A DNA stretch of 64,000 nucleotides, from the NCBI RefSeq assembly GCF_025909975.1, contig NZ_JAPCIO010000009.1, positions 1 to 64,000 of the forward strand. Reading direction: 5' to 3'. Below are positions 15,113 through 23,589 of this stretch, piece by piece; positions within the stretch are counted from its first letter, which is position 1; each line of letters begins with the position of its first letter. The position numbers and the translations under genes are program-made. The notes under the pieces were generated by a model that saw only the letters and a program-made list of their open reading frames with translations, was not told the DNA's origin and did not search any database. This DNA comes from Flavobacterium lacisediminis. Its GTDB lineage: Bacteria; Bacteroidota; Bacteroidia; Flavobacteriales; Flavobacteriaceae.

Positions 15113-17902
15113 CTATAATTTCTCTTTTAAGTATTTTCCAGTAACCGAATTCTTGTTTTTAGCCACTTCTTCAGGTGTTCCAAAAGCTATTAACTTTCCA
15201 CCATTTTCACCTCCTTCTGGACCAATATCCAAAATATAATCAGCACATTTAATTAAATCTAAATTATGTTCAATTACAATAATCGAATGCCCCTTGTCTA
15301 ACAAAGCATCAAACGAAGCTAATAATTTTTTGATATCATGAAAATGTAAACCTGTTGTAGGTTCGTCAAATACGAATAATGCTTTATCTTTAATCGTTCC
15401 TTTTACCAAGAATGAAGCCAATTTAATACGTTGCGCTTCTCCACCAGAAAGAGTAGAGGAGGATTGTCCTAATTGTACATAACCTAGACCAACATCCTGC
15501 AAAGGTTGTAATTTTTGCGTGATTTTAGTTTGATTTTGTGCTCCAAAAAATGCCAAAGCATCATCAATTGTCAAAGTTAAAATATCATTGATGTTTTTAC
15601 CCTCAAATGTAACTTCTAAAATTTCCTTTTTAAAACGTTTTCCATTACAAGCTTCACATTCTAAGTGAACATCAGCCATGAATTGCATTTCGATAGTTAC
15701 TTCGCCATCACCTTTACAAACTTCGCATCGTCCACCTTCCACGTTAAAAGAGAAGTGTTTGGCTTGATAGTTTCTAAGTTTCGAAATATTCTGTTTTGCA
15801 AATAGTTCACGAATATCATCGTAAGCTTTTATGTAAGTAACCGGATTTGAACGTGAACTTCTTCCAATTGGATTTTGGTCTACGTATTCGATATGTTTGA
15901 TGTGTGAGAAACTTCCAGCTAATTCGGTAAATTGGCCTGCTTTTTCTCCAACACCTTCTAATTTCTTTTGAAGGGCTGGAAACAAAATTTTCTTCACCAA
16001 TGTACTTTTTCCACTACCAGAAACACCTGTAATCACTGTCAAACATTCTAGAGGGAAAGTGAAGTTTTCATTTTTTAAGTTATTTTCTCTCGCGCCAATA
16101 ACTTCAATATGATTTTTGAATTTTCTTCTGGTTTTTGGAACCGAAATTTCTTCTTTTCCATTCAAGTATTTTGCTGTTAAAGAATCAGCTTTTAGAATTT
16201 CGTTATAGGTTCCTTGTGCTACTAATTCACCACCATGAGTTCCCGCTTCGGGACCGATATCAATAATCATATCAGCGGCTTTCATAATGTCTTCGTCGTG
16301 TTCTACTACGATAACGGTGTTTCCTAAATTGCGCAAATCTTTTAATACCTCGATTAATCTTTCGGTATCTTTTGGGTGTAAACCAATACTTGGTTCGTCT
16401 AAAATGTACATCGAACCCACCAAACTACTTCCTAACGAAGTTGCTAAGTTAATACGTTGCGATTCTCCACCAGAAAGTGAGTTAGAGTTACGATTCAACG
16501 TCAAATAACTCAATCCTACATTGAATAAAAAGTCCAAACGATTGTTGATTTCGATTAACAAACGCTTAGCCACTTTGGTATCATATTCGTTTAATTCTAA
16601 TTTTTTGAAGAAATCAATCAAATTTACGATTGGTAAATCCACTAAATCAGAAACCGTTTTACCACCAACGGTTATGTAATTGGCTTCTGAACGTAATCGT
16701 TTGCCTTTACACGTATTGCATTTTGTTTTACCTCTATATCTTGAAAGTAAAACGCGGTTTTGAATTTTATAATTCTTTTCTTCTAATTCCGAAAAGAAAT
16801 TGTTTAATCCTGTAAAGTATTTATTTCCGTCCCAAATCAGTTGTTTTTGTTCGTCTGAAAGTTCAAAAAATGGTTTATGAATTGGAAAATCAAATTTATA
16901 AGCGTTGTTTACCAATTGATCTCGATACCAACTCATACTATCGCCACGCCAAGGAAATACTGCATTTTCATAAACAGACAAGGCTGTATTTGGAATCACT
17001 AAATCGGTATCAATTCCGATAACACTTCCATAGCCTTCGCATGTAGGACAAGCTCCATAAGGATTATTAAAACTGAATAAGTGAATATTTGGTTCTAAAA
17101 AAGTAATGCCATCCAATTCAAAATTAGAACTGAATTCTAAGCGTTTTTTAGTATCAACTTCTTGTAAATAACAAACGCCTTTACCTTCATAAAATGCCGT
17201 TTGAACTGCATCGGCTAAACGATTGAAAAATTCTTCTTCTTCTTTGACAACAATACGGTCAATGATTAACAAAATATCTTTGTTGTCCAATTGATGTTGG
17301 TCAATCGTATCCAAACGCACCATTTCGTTATCCACTAAAATACGTGCAAAACCTAGTTGTAATAAGACTTTTAGTTTGTCTTCCAAAGCTCTTCCTTCTT
17401 CCAAGTGAATTGGAGCAAGTAGCAACCATTTGCTGTCTAAAGGAAATTCTTTGATGTCATTTATCACGTCCGAAACGGTATCTTTTTTTACTTCTTTCCC
17501 AGAAATAGGCGAGTAGGTTTTTCCAACTCGGGCAAACAACAATTTTAAATAATCATAAATTTCGGTAGAAGTTCCAACGGTTGAACGGGCGTTACTGGTG
17601 TTTACTTTTTGTTCGATTGCAATCGCAGGCGCAATTCCTTTTATGTATTCAACCTTTGGTTTGTCTAATCTTCCTAAGAATTGACGTGCGTAAGACGATA
17701 AACTTTCTACATATCGGCGTTGTCCTTCGGCATATAAAGTATCAAAAGCCAAACTCGATTTTCCTGAACCTGAAAGACCTGTTATTACAACGAGTTTGTT
17801 TCGTGGAATAGCAACATCTAAATTTTTAAGGTTGTGCAATTGTGCTCCTTTAATTAAGATGTTTTTCTTAGGTTCTAAGGTAGAAAAATCAGGTTTTTTC
17901 AT
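15113..17902 (-). CDS. uvrA: Excinuclease ABC subunit A
   Basis: 929 residues, full length. Two ABC ATPase halves with Walker A loops GLSGSGKSSLAFDTLYAEGQ (about residue 43) and GVSGSGKSTLVKK (about residue 625). Zinc-binding pairs are CPTCEGYG, CNTCKGKR and CEVCKGDG with CEACNGKR. Signature motifs are LSGGESQRI and LSGGEAQRI, and the two D-loops are ILDEPSIGLHPKD and VFDEPTTGLHFHD. It recognises bulky DNA lesions with UvrB and UvrC. A -7 element TATCTTTG sits at 17923-17930 on this strand. Confidence 0.97.
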   Translation of the reverse strand: MKKPDFSTLEPKKNILIKGAQLHNLKNLDVAIPRNKLVVITGLSGSGKSSLAFDTLYAEGQRRYVESLSSYARQFLGRLDKPKVEYIKGIAPAIAIEQKVNTSNARSTVGTSTEIYDYLKLLFARVGKTYSPISGKEVKKDTVSDVINDIKEFPLDSKWLLLAPIHLEEGRALEDKLKVLLQLGFARILVDNEMVRLDTIDQHQLDNKDILLIIDRIVVKEEEEFFNRLADAVQTAFYEGKGVCYLQEVDTKKRLEFSSNFELDGITFLEPNIHLFSFNNPYGACPTCEGYGSVIGIDTDLVIPNTALSVYENAVFPWRGDSMSWYRDQLVNNAYKFDFPIHKPFFELSDEQKQLIWDGNKYFTGLNNFFSELEEKNYKIQNRVLLSRYRGKTKCNTCKGKRLRSEANYITVGGKTVSDLVDLPIVNLIDFFKKLELNEYDTKVAKRLLIEINNRLDFLFNVGLSYLTLNRNSNSLSGGESQRINLATSLGSSLVGSMYILDEPSIGLHPKDTERLIEVLKDLRNLGNTVIVVEHDEDIMKAADMIIDIGPEAGTHGGELVAQGTYNEILKADSLTAKYLNGKEEISVPKTRRKFKNHIEVIGARENNLKNENFTFPLECLTVITGVSGSGKSTLVKKILFPALQKKLEGVGEKAGQFTELAGSFSHIKHIEYVDQNPIGRSSRSNPVTYIKAYDDIRELFAKQNISKLRNYQAKHFSFNVEGGRCEVCKGDGEVTIEMQFMADVHLECEACNGKRFKKEILEVTFEGKNINDILTLTIDDALAFFGAQNQTKITQKLQPLQDVGLGYVQLGQSSSTLSGGEAQRIKLASFLVKGTIKDKALFVFDEPTTGLHFHDIKKLLASFDALLDKGHSIIVIEHNLDLIKCADYILDIGPEGGENGGKLIAFGTPEEVAKNKNSVTGKYLKEKL

Positions 17903-18213
17903 GGCATTTTTTAATAGAATTGCAAAGATAACAATTGTTAGAACAAAATAGGCCTTACCTTGTGTTTTCCTGTTAAATACTTAGAATGTAAATCTTAAAT
18001 AATATATAAATAAAGATTAAAACGTGATAATTGTTCAATAAACTCGGTGATGTGTTACATTATTATCAATTAAAATTAAATTTATTTGCATAAAAATTTG
18101 GAAGTTGAGAAAAAAATGTGTTAAATTTGGACTTTAATCTTTAAACAAAAATCGCCTATAACACACAATTACTTTTTAGAACCCGGATCTTTAATTAACT
18201 AAAAGGTATTGTT
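17903..18213. other. 311-base intergenic region, uvrA/sigma divergent
   Basis: AT-rich gap between divergent uvrA and the sigma gene. I see promoter-like elements for both but no gene, repeat or hairpin of note. For the sigma gene, TTTG at 18097-18100 and TAAATTTG at 18122-18129 with a 21-base spacer fit the Bacteroidota consensus; the leader to the ATG is then about 80 bases. Confidence 0.5.
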
Positions 18214-18798
18214 ATGGCTAATCTTGTACTTCCAGATGCAGTGTTGGTAAAGAATTATATAAGCGGAGATGAATCTGCTTTAGCTTCATTAATCAACAGA
18301 CATCAATCTAAAATCTACGGATTTATTTATTCCAAAATTGGTGATAGAGATTTATCAGATGATATTTTTCAGGATACTTTTATTAAGGTAATTAAAACGT
18401 TGAAAACGAGTTCGTATAATGAAGAAGGAAAATTTTTGCCTTGGGTAATGCGAATTGCTCATAATTTGGTAGTAGACCATTTTAGAAAAGCAAAGAAAAT
18501 GCCTTTTCAACGTGAAACGGAAGAATATTCTATTTTTAACTACATGACTGATACTACATTAAATATTGAAGGGCAAATTATTACAGCCCAAGTAGAATCA
18601 GATTTAGCAAAACTACTAGAAGAACTTCCTGCAGATCAAAAAGAAGTTTTAGTAATGCGTATGTATCAAGACTTAAGTTTTAAAGAAATAGCTGATTTAA
18701 CAGGGGTTAGTATTAATACCGCATTAGGAAGAATGCGTTACGCTTTATTAAATTTGAGAAAAATTATAGAAAAAAATCAAATTATTTTGACCAACTAA
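18214..18798 (+). CDS. ECF-type RNA polymerase sigma factor
   Basis: 194 residues. Region 2 reads IFQDTFIKVIKTLKT and FLPWVMRIAHNLVVDHFRKAKK, and region 4 reads ELPADQKEVLVMRMYQDLSFKEIADLTGVSINTALGRMRYAL. No anti-sigma gene follows; instead a 47-residue ORF lies behind. It belongs to the sigma-70 superfamily and directs RNA polymerase to an unknown regulon in the cytoplasm. It is followed by a terminator after the small ORF, so the two probably form one unit. Confidence 0.88.
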   Translation: MANLVLPDAVLVKNYISGDESALASLINRHQSKIYGFIYSKIGDRDLSDDIFQDTFIKVIKTLKTSSYNEEGKFLPWVMRIAHNLVVDHFRKAKKMPFQRETEEYSIFNYMTDTTLNIEGQIITAQVESDLAKLLEELPADQKEVLVMRMYQDLSFKEIADLTGVSINTALGRMRYALLNLRKIIEKNQIILTN

Positions 18799-18849
18799 TA
18801 CTAAAAGTAAAATATTGTCGTTATTGAATTATAATCAATAAACAAATTA

Positions 18850-18993
18850 ATGGCAAAACTTTACTCTAAGAAAAAATTAGCAACTCAAAAAATGTTACCT
18901 AAAAAAGAAACGATTTCGTTTTTACTCAACTATTCAAAGGCTTTGAGTATACATAAGGTGGGCAAATCAACTTTTGAAATTATTGCTAATTAA
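18850..18993 (+). CDS. 47-residue basic protein after the sigma gene
   Basis: ATG at 18850, TAA at 18991. The product starts MAKLYSKKKLATQKMLPKKE, continues TISFLLNYSKALSIHKV and ends in STFEIIAN. It is strongly basic at the N-terminus and helical after that. The frame lies 51 bases after the sigma gene and ends three bases before a terminator stem, which supports a real short gene rather than chance. It has no cysteines and no membrane helix. A role as a regulator or adaptor of the sigma factor is only a guess. Confidence 0.6.
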   Translation: MAKLYSKKKLATQKMLPKKETISFLLNYSKALSIHKVGKSTFEIIAN

Positions 18994-18996
18994 GGA

Positions 18997-19028
18997 AAAT
19001 GCCTCAAAGAGATTTGAGGCATTTTTTT
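18997..19028. terminator. Terminator behind the 47-residue ORF
   Basis: Stem AAATGCCTCAAA / TTTGAGGCATTT with a 4-base loop and a T-run; lies between convergent genes and may be used from both sides. Confidence 0.9.
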
Positions 19029-19377
19029 ATTGTCTTAAAATTTTCTCCATCTTTTTCCCTTTCGCTAATTCGTCAATTAATTTATCCAAATAGCGTACCT
19101 TTTTCATTAATGGATCTTCGATTTCTTCGATTCGATAACCGCAAATAACTCCTGTAATTTTAGAAACATTTTCGTTTAATTGAGGTGCTTGTTCAAAAAA
19201 AGTTTCAAAATCTACTTTGGTATCAATTTGGTGTTGTAGGCTTTCAAGTGTGTAACCTGTTAACCAACAAATTACTTCGTCTACTTCGGCTTTTGTGCGA
19301 TTCTTTTTCTCAGCTTTGTTTATGTAATGTGGGTAAACACCAGCAAAGATCATATGATTAATACTTCTTGATGCCAT
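19027..19377 (-). CDS. DUF2200 family protein
   Basis: 116 residues. [28 protein letters not shown] followed by [12 protein letters not shown] and [27 protein letters not shown] is the pattern I know as DUF2200. Cytoplasmic, function unknown. Its start codon abuts the stop codon of nth directly, so translation is likely coupled; a link to base excision repair is possible but unproven. Confidence 0.8.
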   Translation of the reverse strand: MASRSINHMIFAGVYPHYINKAEKKNRTKAEVDEVICWLTGYTLESLQHQIDTKVDFETFFEQAPQLNENVSKITGVICGYRIEEIEDPLMKKVRYLDKLIDELAKGKKMEKILRQ

Positions 19378-20025
19378 TTATTTTTTAATTTCATTAATAA
19401 CACTTTTTCTTCCAATCGTTCTTGTGATAATATCTTTCTCTAAATTCCAGCCACGAGCAGGAGAATATTCGCGTCCGTACCAAATGATTTGCAAGTGTAA
19501 CTCGTTCCAACATTCTTCTGGAAAAATGCGTTTGGCATCTTTTTCAGTTTGTTGTACGTTTTTGCCATTAGTTAAACCCCAACGATACATTAATCTATGA
19601 ATGTGTGTATCTACAGGAAAAGCAGGAACTCCAAACGCTTGACTCATTACCACACTTGCGGTTTTGTGTCCCACAGCAGGTAAGGCTTCCAAAGCTTCAA
19701 AACTTTGTGGTACTTGGCCATTGTGTTTTTCAATTAAAATTTCCGATAAACCATGGATTCCTTTCGATTTCATAGGTGACAAACCACAAGGACGAATAAT
19801 TTCTTTAATTTCTTCCACAGACATTTTTACCATATCATACGGATTATCAGCTTTAGCAAATAGGAGCGGAGTAATTTGATTCACGCGAACATCAGTACAT
19901 TGTGCCGAAAGCAATACTGCAATCAACAACGTATACGGGTCTTTATGGTCTAACGGAATAGGAATTTCTGGATATAATTCATTTAACGTATTTATAACAA
20001 ATGTTACTTTCTCGCTTTTGGTCAT
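19378..20025 (-). CDS. nth: Endonuclease III, form without the Fe-S cluster
   Basis: 215 residues. The helix-hairpin-helix loop LPAVGHKTASVV gives the catalytic Lys121, and FPVDTHIHRLMYRWG gives Asp139, one off from E. coli Lys120/Asp138. It should cut at oxidised pyrimidines (N-glycosylase and AP lyase). The C-terminus reads LQIIWYGREYSPARGWNLEK, and the CX6CX2CX5C cluster cysteines of E. coli Nth are absent; the only cysteines are at about 43, 80 and 167. The N-terminal fold and length are otherwise normal. Confidence 0.92.
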   Translation of the reverse strand: MTKSEKVTFVINTLNELYPEIPIPLDHKDPYTLLIAVLLSAQCTDVRVNQITPLLFAKADNPYDMVKMSVEEIKEIIRPCGLSPMKSKGIHGLSEILIEKHNGQVPQSFEALEALPAVGHKTASVVMSQAFGVPAFPVDTHIHRLMYRWGLTNGKNVQQTEKDAKRIFPEECWNELHLQIIWYGREYSPARGWNLEKDIITRTIGRKSVINEIKK

Positions 20026-20074
20026 TTTAACTATCTTTAGTTTTTATTTGAATCATTTGTAAAAGTATAAAAAT

Positions 20075-20527
20075 ATGACAACATTAAAAACTGGAGATAA
20101 AGCACCCAATTTTTCAGGCTTAGACCAAAATGGAACTTCACACAAATTAACCGATTATAAAGGAAAGAAATTAGTAGTTTTCTTTTATCCAAAAGCTAGT
20201 ACACCAGGTTGTACAGCTGAAGCTTGTGATTTAAGAGATAATTATGCTCGTTTTCAAGCTAATAATTACGCTTTGTTAGGTGTAAGTGCCGATAGCGCAA
20301 AAGCACAAGCTAAATTTATTGAAAAATACGATTTACCATTTCCATTGTTAGCGGATGAAGATAAATCGGTTATTCAAGCGTTTGGTGTTTGGGGACCAAA
20401 GAAATTTATGGGAAGAGAATATGATGGTATTCACCGAACTACTTTTGTAATTGATGAAAACGGAATTATTGAAGAAGTAATTTCTGATGTAAAAACGAAA
20501 GCACACGCTTCTCAGATTTTAAAATAA
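20075..20527 (+). CDS. bcp: Thioredoxin-dependent thiol peroxidase (Bcp)
   Basis: 150 residues. AhpC/TSA-type peroxiredoxin: FFYPKASTPGCTAEACDLRDNY holds the peroxidatic Cys and the nearby resolving Cys (CxxxxC), matching Bcp/PrxQ. It reduces hydrogen peroxide and alkyl peroxides in the cytoplasm with thioredoxin. Divergent from nth with a 49-base gap. Both are part of stress defence, which fits sharing a regulatory region. Confidence 0.95.
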   Translation: MTTLKTGDKAPNFSGLDQNGTSHKLTDYKGKKLVVFFYPKASTPGCTAEACDLRDNYARFQANNYALLGVSADSAKAQAKFIEKYDLPFPLLADEDKSVIQAFGVWGPKKFMGREYDGIHRTTFVIDENGIIEEVISDVKTKAHASQILK

Positions 20528-20529
20528 TA

Positions 20530-20561
20530 AAAAACCATCCGCAATAACGGATGGTTTTTTT
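20530..20561 (+). terminator. Terminator of bcp
   Basis: Stem AAAACCATCCG / CGGATGGTTTT, then a T-run, immediately after the stop codon and before the converging acyl-CoA dehydrogenase gene. Confidence 0.88.
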
Positions 20562-20589
20562 AAACAAACTAAACCAATTAATTGCTGTA

Positions 20590-22380
20590 TTAAAAAGCGT
20601 ATTTATTTTCGCTAATAATTTTTGCAGCAATTTTTTCACGAAGACCAATTACATTTGGCATATTCGTATATTTTGTAAAACGTTTTAATCCCATTAACAT
20701 CATACGTTGTTCGTCGCCTTCAGCAAAAGAAACAATTCCTTCTTTTCCTTTTTGGCTTACGATATCTACTGCATGATATAAGTATAATTTTGCCATTGCA
20801 ATTTGCTCCTGAACTTTGTCTTCACCTTCTTTTTTGGCTAATTTTTCAGTTCTAAGAATAGTACTTTCAGCCATGTAAATTTCGATTAAGATATCAGAAG
20901 CAGCCATCAATAATTGTTGGTGTGATTCTAATTCTGCTCCATATTTTTGAACTGCAGCACCAGCAACCATTAAGAATACTTTTTTCAATTTGGCAATCAT
21001 TTCTTTTTCTTCAGCAAATAATTCTGAATAATCTGGAATGTCGAAAGATGGTATTCCCATTAATTCTTCAGCCACAGCCATTGCTGGACCTAATAAATCC
21101 ACATGACCTTTCATTGCTTTTTTCACTAACATTCCAACTGATAACATTCTGTTGATTTCGTTAGTTCCTTCGTAAATTCTTGCGATACGAGCATCTCTCC
21201 AAGCACTTTCCATTGGTGCATCTTCTGAGAATCCCATTCCACCAAAAATTTGAATTCCTTCGTCTGTACAAGCTTGAACATCTTCAGAAACCGCTACTTT
21301 TAAGATAGAACATTCGATTGCGAATTCTTCTACACCTTTTAATTCTGCTTCTTGATGCGTATTTCCTTCACTAACTCTGATGTTTATTCTGTTTTCAATA
21401 TCTGATGCAGCTCTATACGTTGCACTTTCTCCTGCATAAGCATTTGTTGCCATTTCAGCAATTTTAGCTTGAATTGCTCCAAAACTTGAAATTGGTGTTT
21501 TAAACTGAACTCTTTCGTTAGCATAATTTACAGCTCCAGAAATTGTTCTACGTTGTGCTTCTAAACAAGCAGCTGCTAATTTAATACGACCAACATTTAA
21601 AGCATTCATAGCAATTTTAAAACCTTCGCCACGACCTGCCAACATATTTTCTACAGGAACTTTTGTTTCGTTAAAGAAAACCTGACGAGTAGAAGAGGAG
21701 CGAATACCTAATTTGTGCTCTTCATCACCCATTGAAATTCCGTTTGAAGGATCATTTTCAACAATGAAACCTGTAATATTTTTATCGTCTTCAATACGAG
21801 CGAAAACAATCATTACGTTACAAAAACCAGCATTAGAAATCCACATTTTTCCTCCTGTGATTTTATAATGCGTTCCATCTTCTGAAAGAACGGCTTTTGT
21901 TTTTCCTGAATTCGCATCAGATCCTGCTCCAGGTTCTGTTAAACAGTAAGCACCAAACCATTCGCCAGAAGCTAATTTTGGTACATATTTTTGTTTTTGT
22001 TCTTCAGTTCCGTATAATGTAATTGGCATTGTTCCAATTCCGGTATGAGCTCCAAAAGCTGTTGAAAACGAACCAGTTGCTCCTGAAATATAATCACAAA
22101 CTAAAACGGTGTTTACGAATCCCATTTCCATTCCGCCATAAGCAGCAGGAACAGCAACACTTAAGTAACCTAATTCACCAGCTTTACGCATGATGTCTTC
22201 GGTTAAAGCGTAATCTTTCTTTTCGAAGCGTTCTTTGTTTGGCCAAATTTCTTTGTCTACGAATTCGATAACCGAATCACGCATCATAACTTGTTCTTCA
22301 TTGAAATCTTCTGGTGTGAAGATGTCTTCGCATTTTGTTTCTTTTACAAGGAATTGACCTCCTCTGATGATATCTGACAT
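20590..22380 (-). CDS. Acyl-CoA dehydrogenase, long form
   Basis: 596 residues, longer than the usual 380-400 because of a helical C-terminal extension (from about residue 430), as in the ACAD9/VLCAD-like group. Signatures are YCLTEPGAGSDANSGKT (FAD/substrate loop), TGGKMWISNAG, and RIYEGTNEINRML, which holds the catalytic Glu of the family. It makes the first oxidation of beta-oxidation with FAD and an electron-transfer flavoprotein. Last gene of the marR-fadN-fadA-acd run, 21 bases after fadA. Confidence 0.9.
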   Translation of the reverse strand: MSDIIRGGQFLVKETKCEDIFTPEDFNEEQVMMRDSVIEFVDKEIWPNKERFEKKDYALTEDIMRKAGELGYLSVAVPAAYGGMEMGFVNTVLVCDYISGATGSFSTAFGAHTGIGTMPITLYGTEEQKQKYVPKLASGEWFGAYCLTEPGAGSDANSGKTKAVLSEDGTHYKITGGKMWISNAGFCNVMIVFARIEDDKNITGFIVENDPSNGISMGDEEHKLGIRSSSTRQVFFNETKVPVENMLAGRGEGFKIAMNALNVGRIKLAAACLEAQRRTISGAVNYANERVQFKTPISSFGAIQAKIAEMATNAYAGESATYRAASDIENRINIRVSEGNTHQEAELKGVEEFAIECSILKVAVSEDVQACTDEGIQIFGGMGFSEDAPMESAWRDARIARIYEGTNEINRMLSVGMLVKKAMKGHVDLLGPAMAVAEELMGIPSFDIPDYSELFAEEKEMIAKLKKVFLMVAGAAVQKYGAELESHQQLLMAASDILIEIYMAESTILRTEKLAKKEGEDKVQEQIAMAKLYLYHAVDIVSQKGKEGIVSFAEGDEQRMMLMGLKRFTKYTNMPNVIGLREKIAAKIISENKYAF

Positions 22381-22401
22381 AACTTATTAAGTTTTATAGT
22401 T

Positions 22402-23586
22402 TTATTTTAAAAATTCAAAAATTCCGGCAGCTCCTTGACCAGTTCCAACACACATTGAAACGATTCCGTATTTGCTGTTTCTCAGGCGCATTTCATCAAA
22501 CAATTGAACTGATAGTTTAGCACCAGTACAACCTAGTGGGTGACCTAAAGCGATAGCTCCACCATTAACGTTTACGATTTCTGGATTTAAACCTAATTCT
22601 CTCAAAACTGCTAAAGATTGTGCTGCAAAAGCTTCGTTTAACTCAATTAAATCAATTTGGTCTTGTTTTAATCCTGCTTGTTTTAATGCTTTTGGAATTG
22701 CAGTAACTGGTCCGATACCCATGATTCTTGGTTCTACACCTGAAGCAGCATAGCTTACCATTCTTGCAATTGGTTCTAAGTTCAATTCTTTTACCATTTC
22801 TTCGCTCATGATTAACACGAAAGCAGCTCCATCACTCATTTGTGAAGAGTTTCCAGCAGTAACCGAACCATCAGCTGCGAATACAGGTCGTAATCCTGAT
22901 AAAGCTTCTACTGAAGTTCCAGCTCTTGGACCTTCGTCTTTATTCACTACATAAGATTTGGTTTCTTTTTTACCGTTTTCATTAATAAACGTTTGTTCTA
23001 CATTAATAGGAGCAATTTGTTTATCGAATTTCCCTTCAGCTTGCGCTTTTAACGCTTTCATGTGTGATTGATAAGCAAATTCATCTTGATCAGCACGAGA
23101 AACATTGAATTGTTTTGCAACTGCTTCAGCCGTTAATCCCATTCCCCAGTAATAATCTTCGTGACCTGCAGCGGCAACTTTGTAATCTGGTGTTGGTTTG
23201 TAACCTCCCATTGGAATATAACTCATACTTTCGGCACCACCTGCAATAATACAATCTGCCATTCCTGATTGAATTTTAGCTGTTGCCATTGCGATAGTTT
23301 CTACTCCAGAAGCACAATATCTGTTTACTGTAACTCCAGGAACATCCGTGATTTTTAATCCCATTAATGATATTAAACGTCCAACGTTTAAACCTTGTTC
23401 AGCTTCTGGCATGGCGTTTCCTACCATTACGTCATCAATACGTGTTTTGTCGAAATCAGGCAGCTCTTTCATCATGTATTCGATGGTTTCTGCTGCTAAT
23501 TCGTCAGGTCTTTTGAATCGGAATAAGCCTTTAGGGGCTTTTCCAACTGCTGTTCTATATCCTTTTACTATATATGCTGTTCTCAT
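22402..23586 (-). CDS. fadA: Acetyl-CoA acyltransferase (thiolase)
   Basis: 394 residues. NRYCASGVETIAMA carries the nucleophile Cys91; GGAIALGHPLGCTGAKL and CVGTGQGAAG hold the His and second Cys of thiolases. It releases acetyl-CoA from 3-ketoacyl-CoA. It lies three bases after the fadN-like gene, so they form a single operon and probably one multienzyme complex. Confidence 0.95.
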   Translation of the reverse strand: MRTAYIVKGYRTAVGKAPKGLFRFKRPDELAAETIEYMMKELPDFDKTRIDDVMVGNAMPEAEQGLNVGRLISLMGLKITDVPGVTVNRYCASGVETIAMATAKIQSGMADCIIAGGAESMSYIPMGGYKPTPDYKVAAAGHEDYYWGMGLTAEAVAKQFNVSRADQDEFAYQSHMKALKAQAEGKFDKQIAPINVEQTFINENGKKETKSYVVNKDEGPRAGTSVEALSGLRPVFAADGSVTAGNSSQMSDGAAFVLIMSEEMVKELNLEPIARMVSYAASGVEPRIMGIGPVTAIPKALKQAGLKQDQIDLIELNEAFAAQSLAVLRELGLNPEIVNVNGGAIALGHPLGCTGAKLSVQLFDEMRLRNSKYGIVSMCVGTGQGAAGIFEFLK

Positions 23587-23589
23587 TTC

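Noticed and set aside
16287..17811. Open frames on the + strand opposite uvrA
   Set aside because: Antisense shadows of a strongly conserved gene, without their own start context or known similarity.
20466..20648. Small reverse-strand frame near the bcp terminator
   Set aside because: It runs through the terminator stem and the acyl-CoA dehydrogenase end; no start context.
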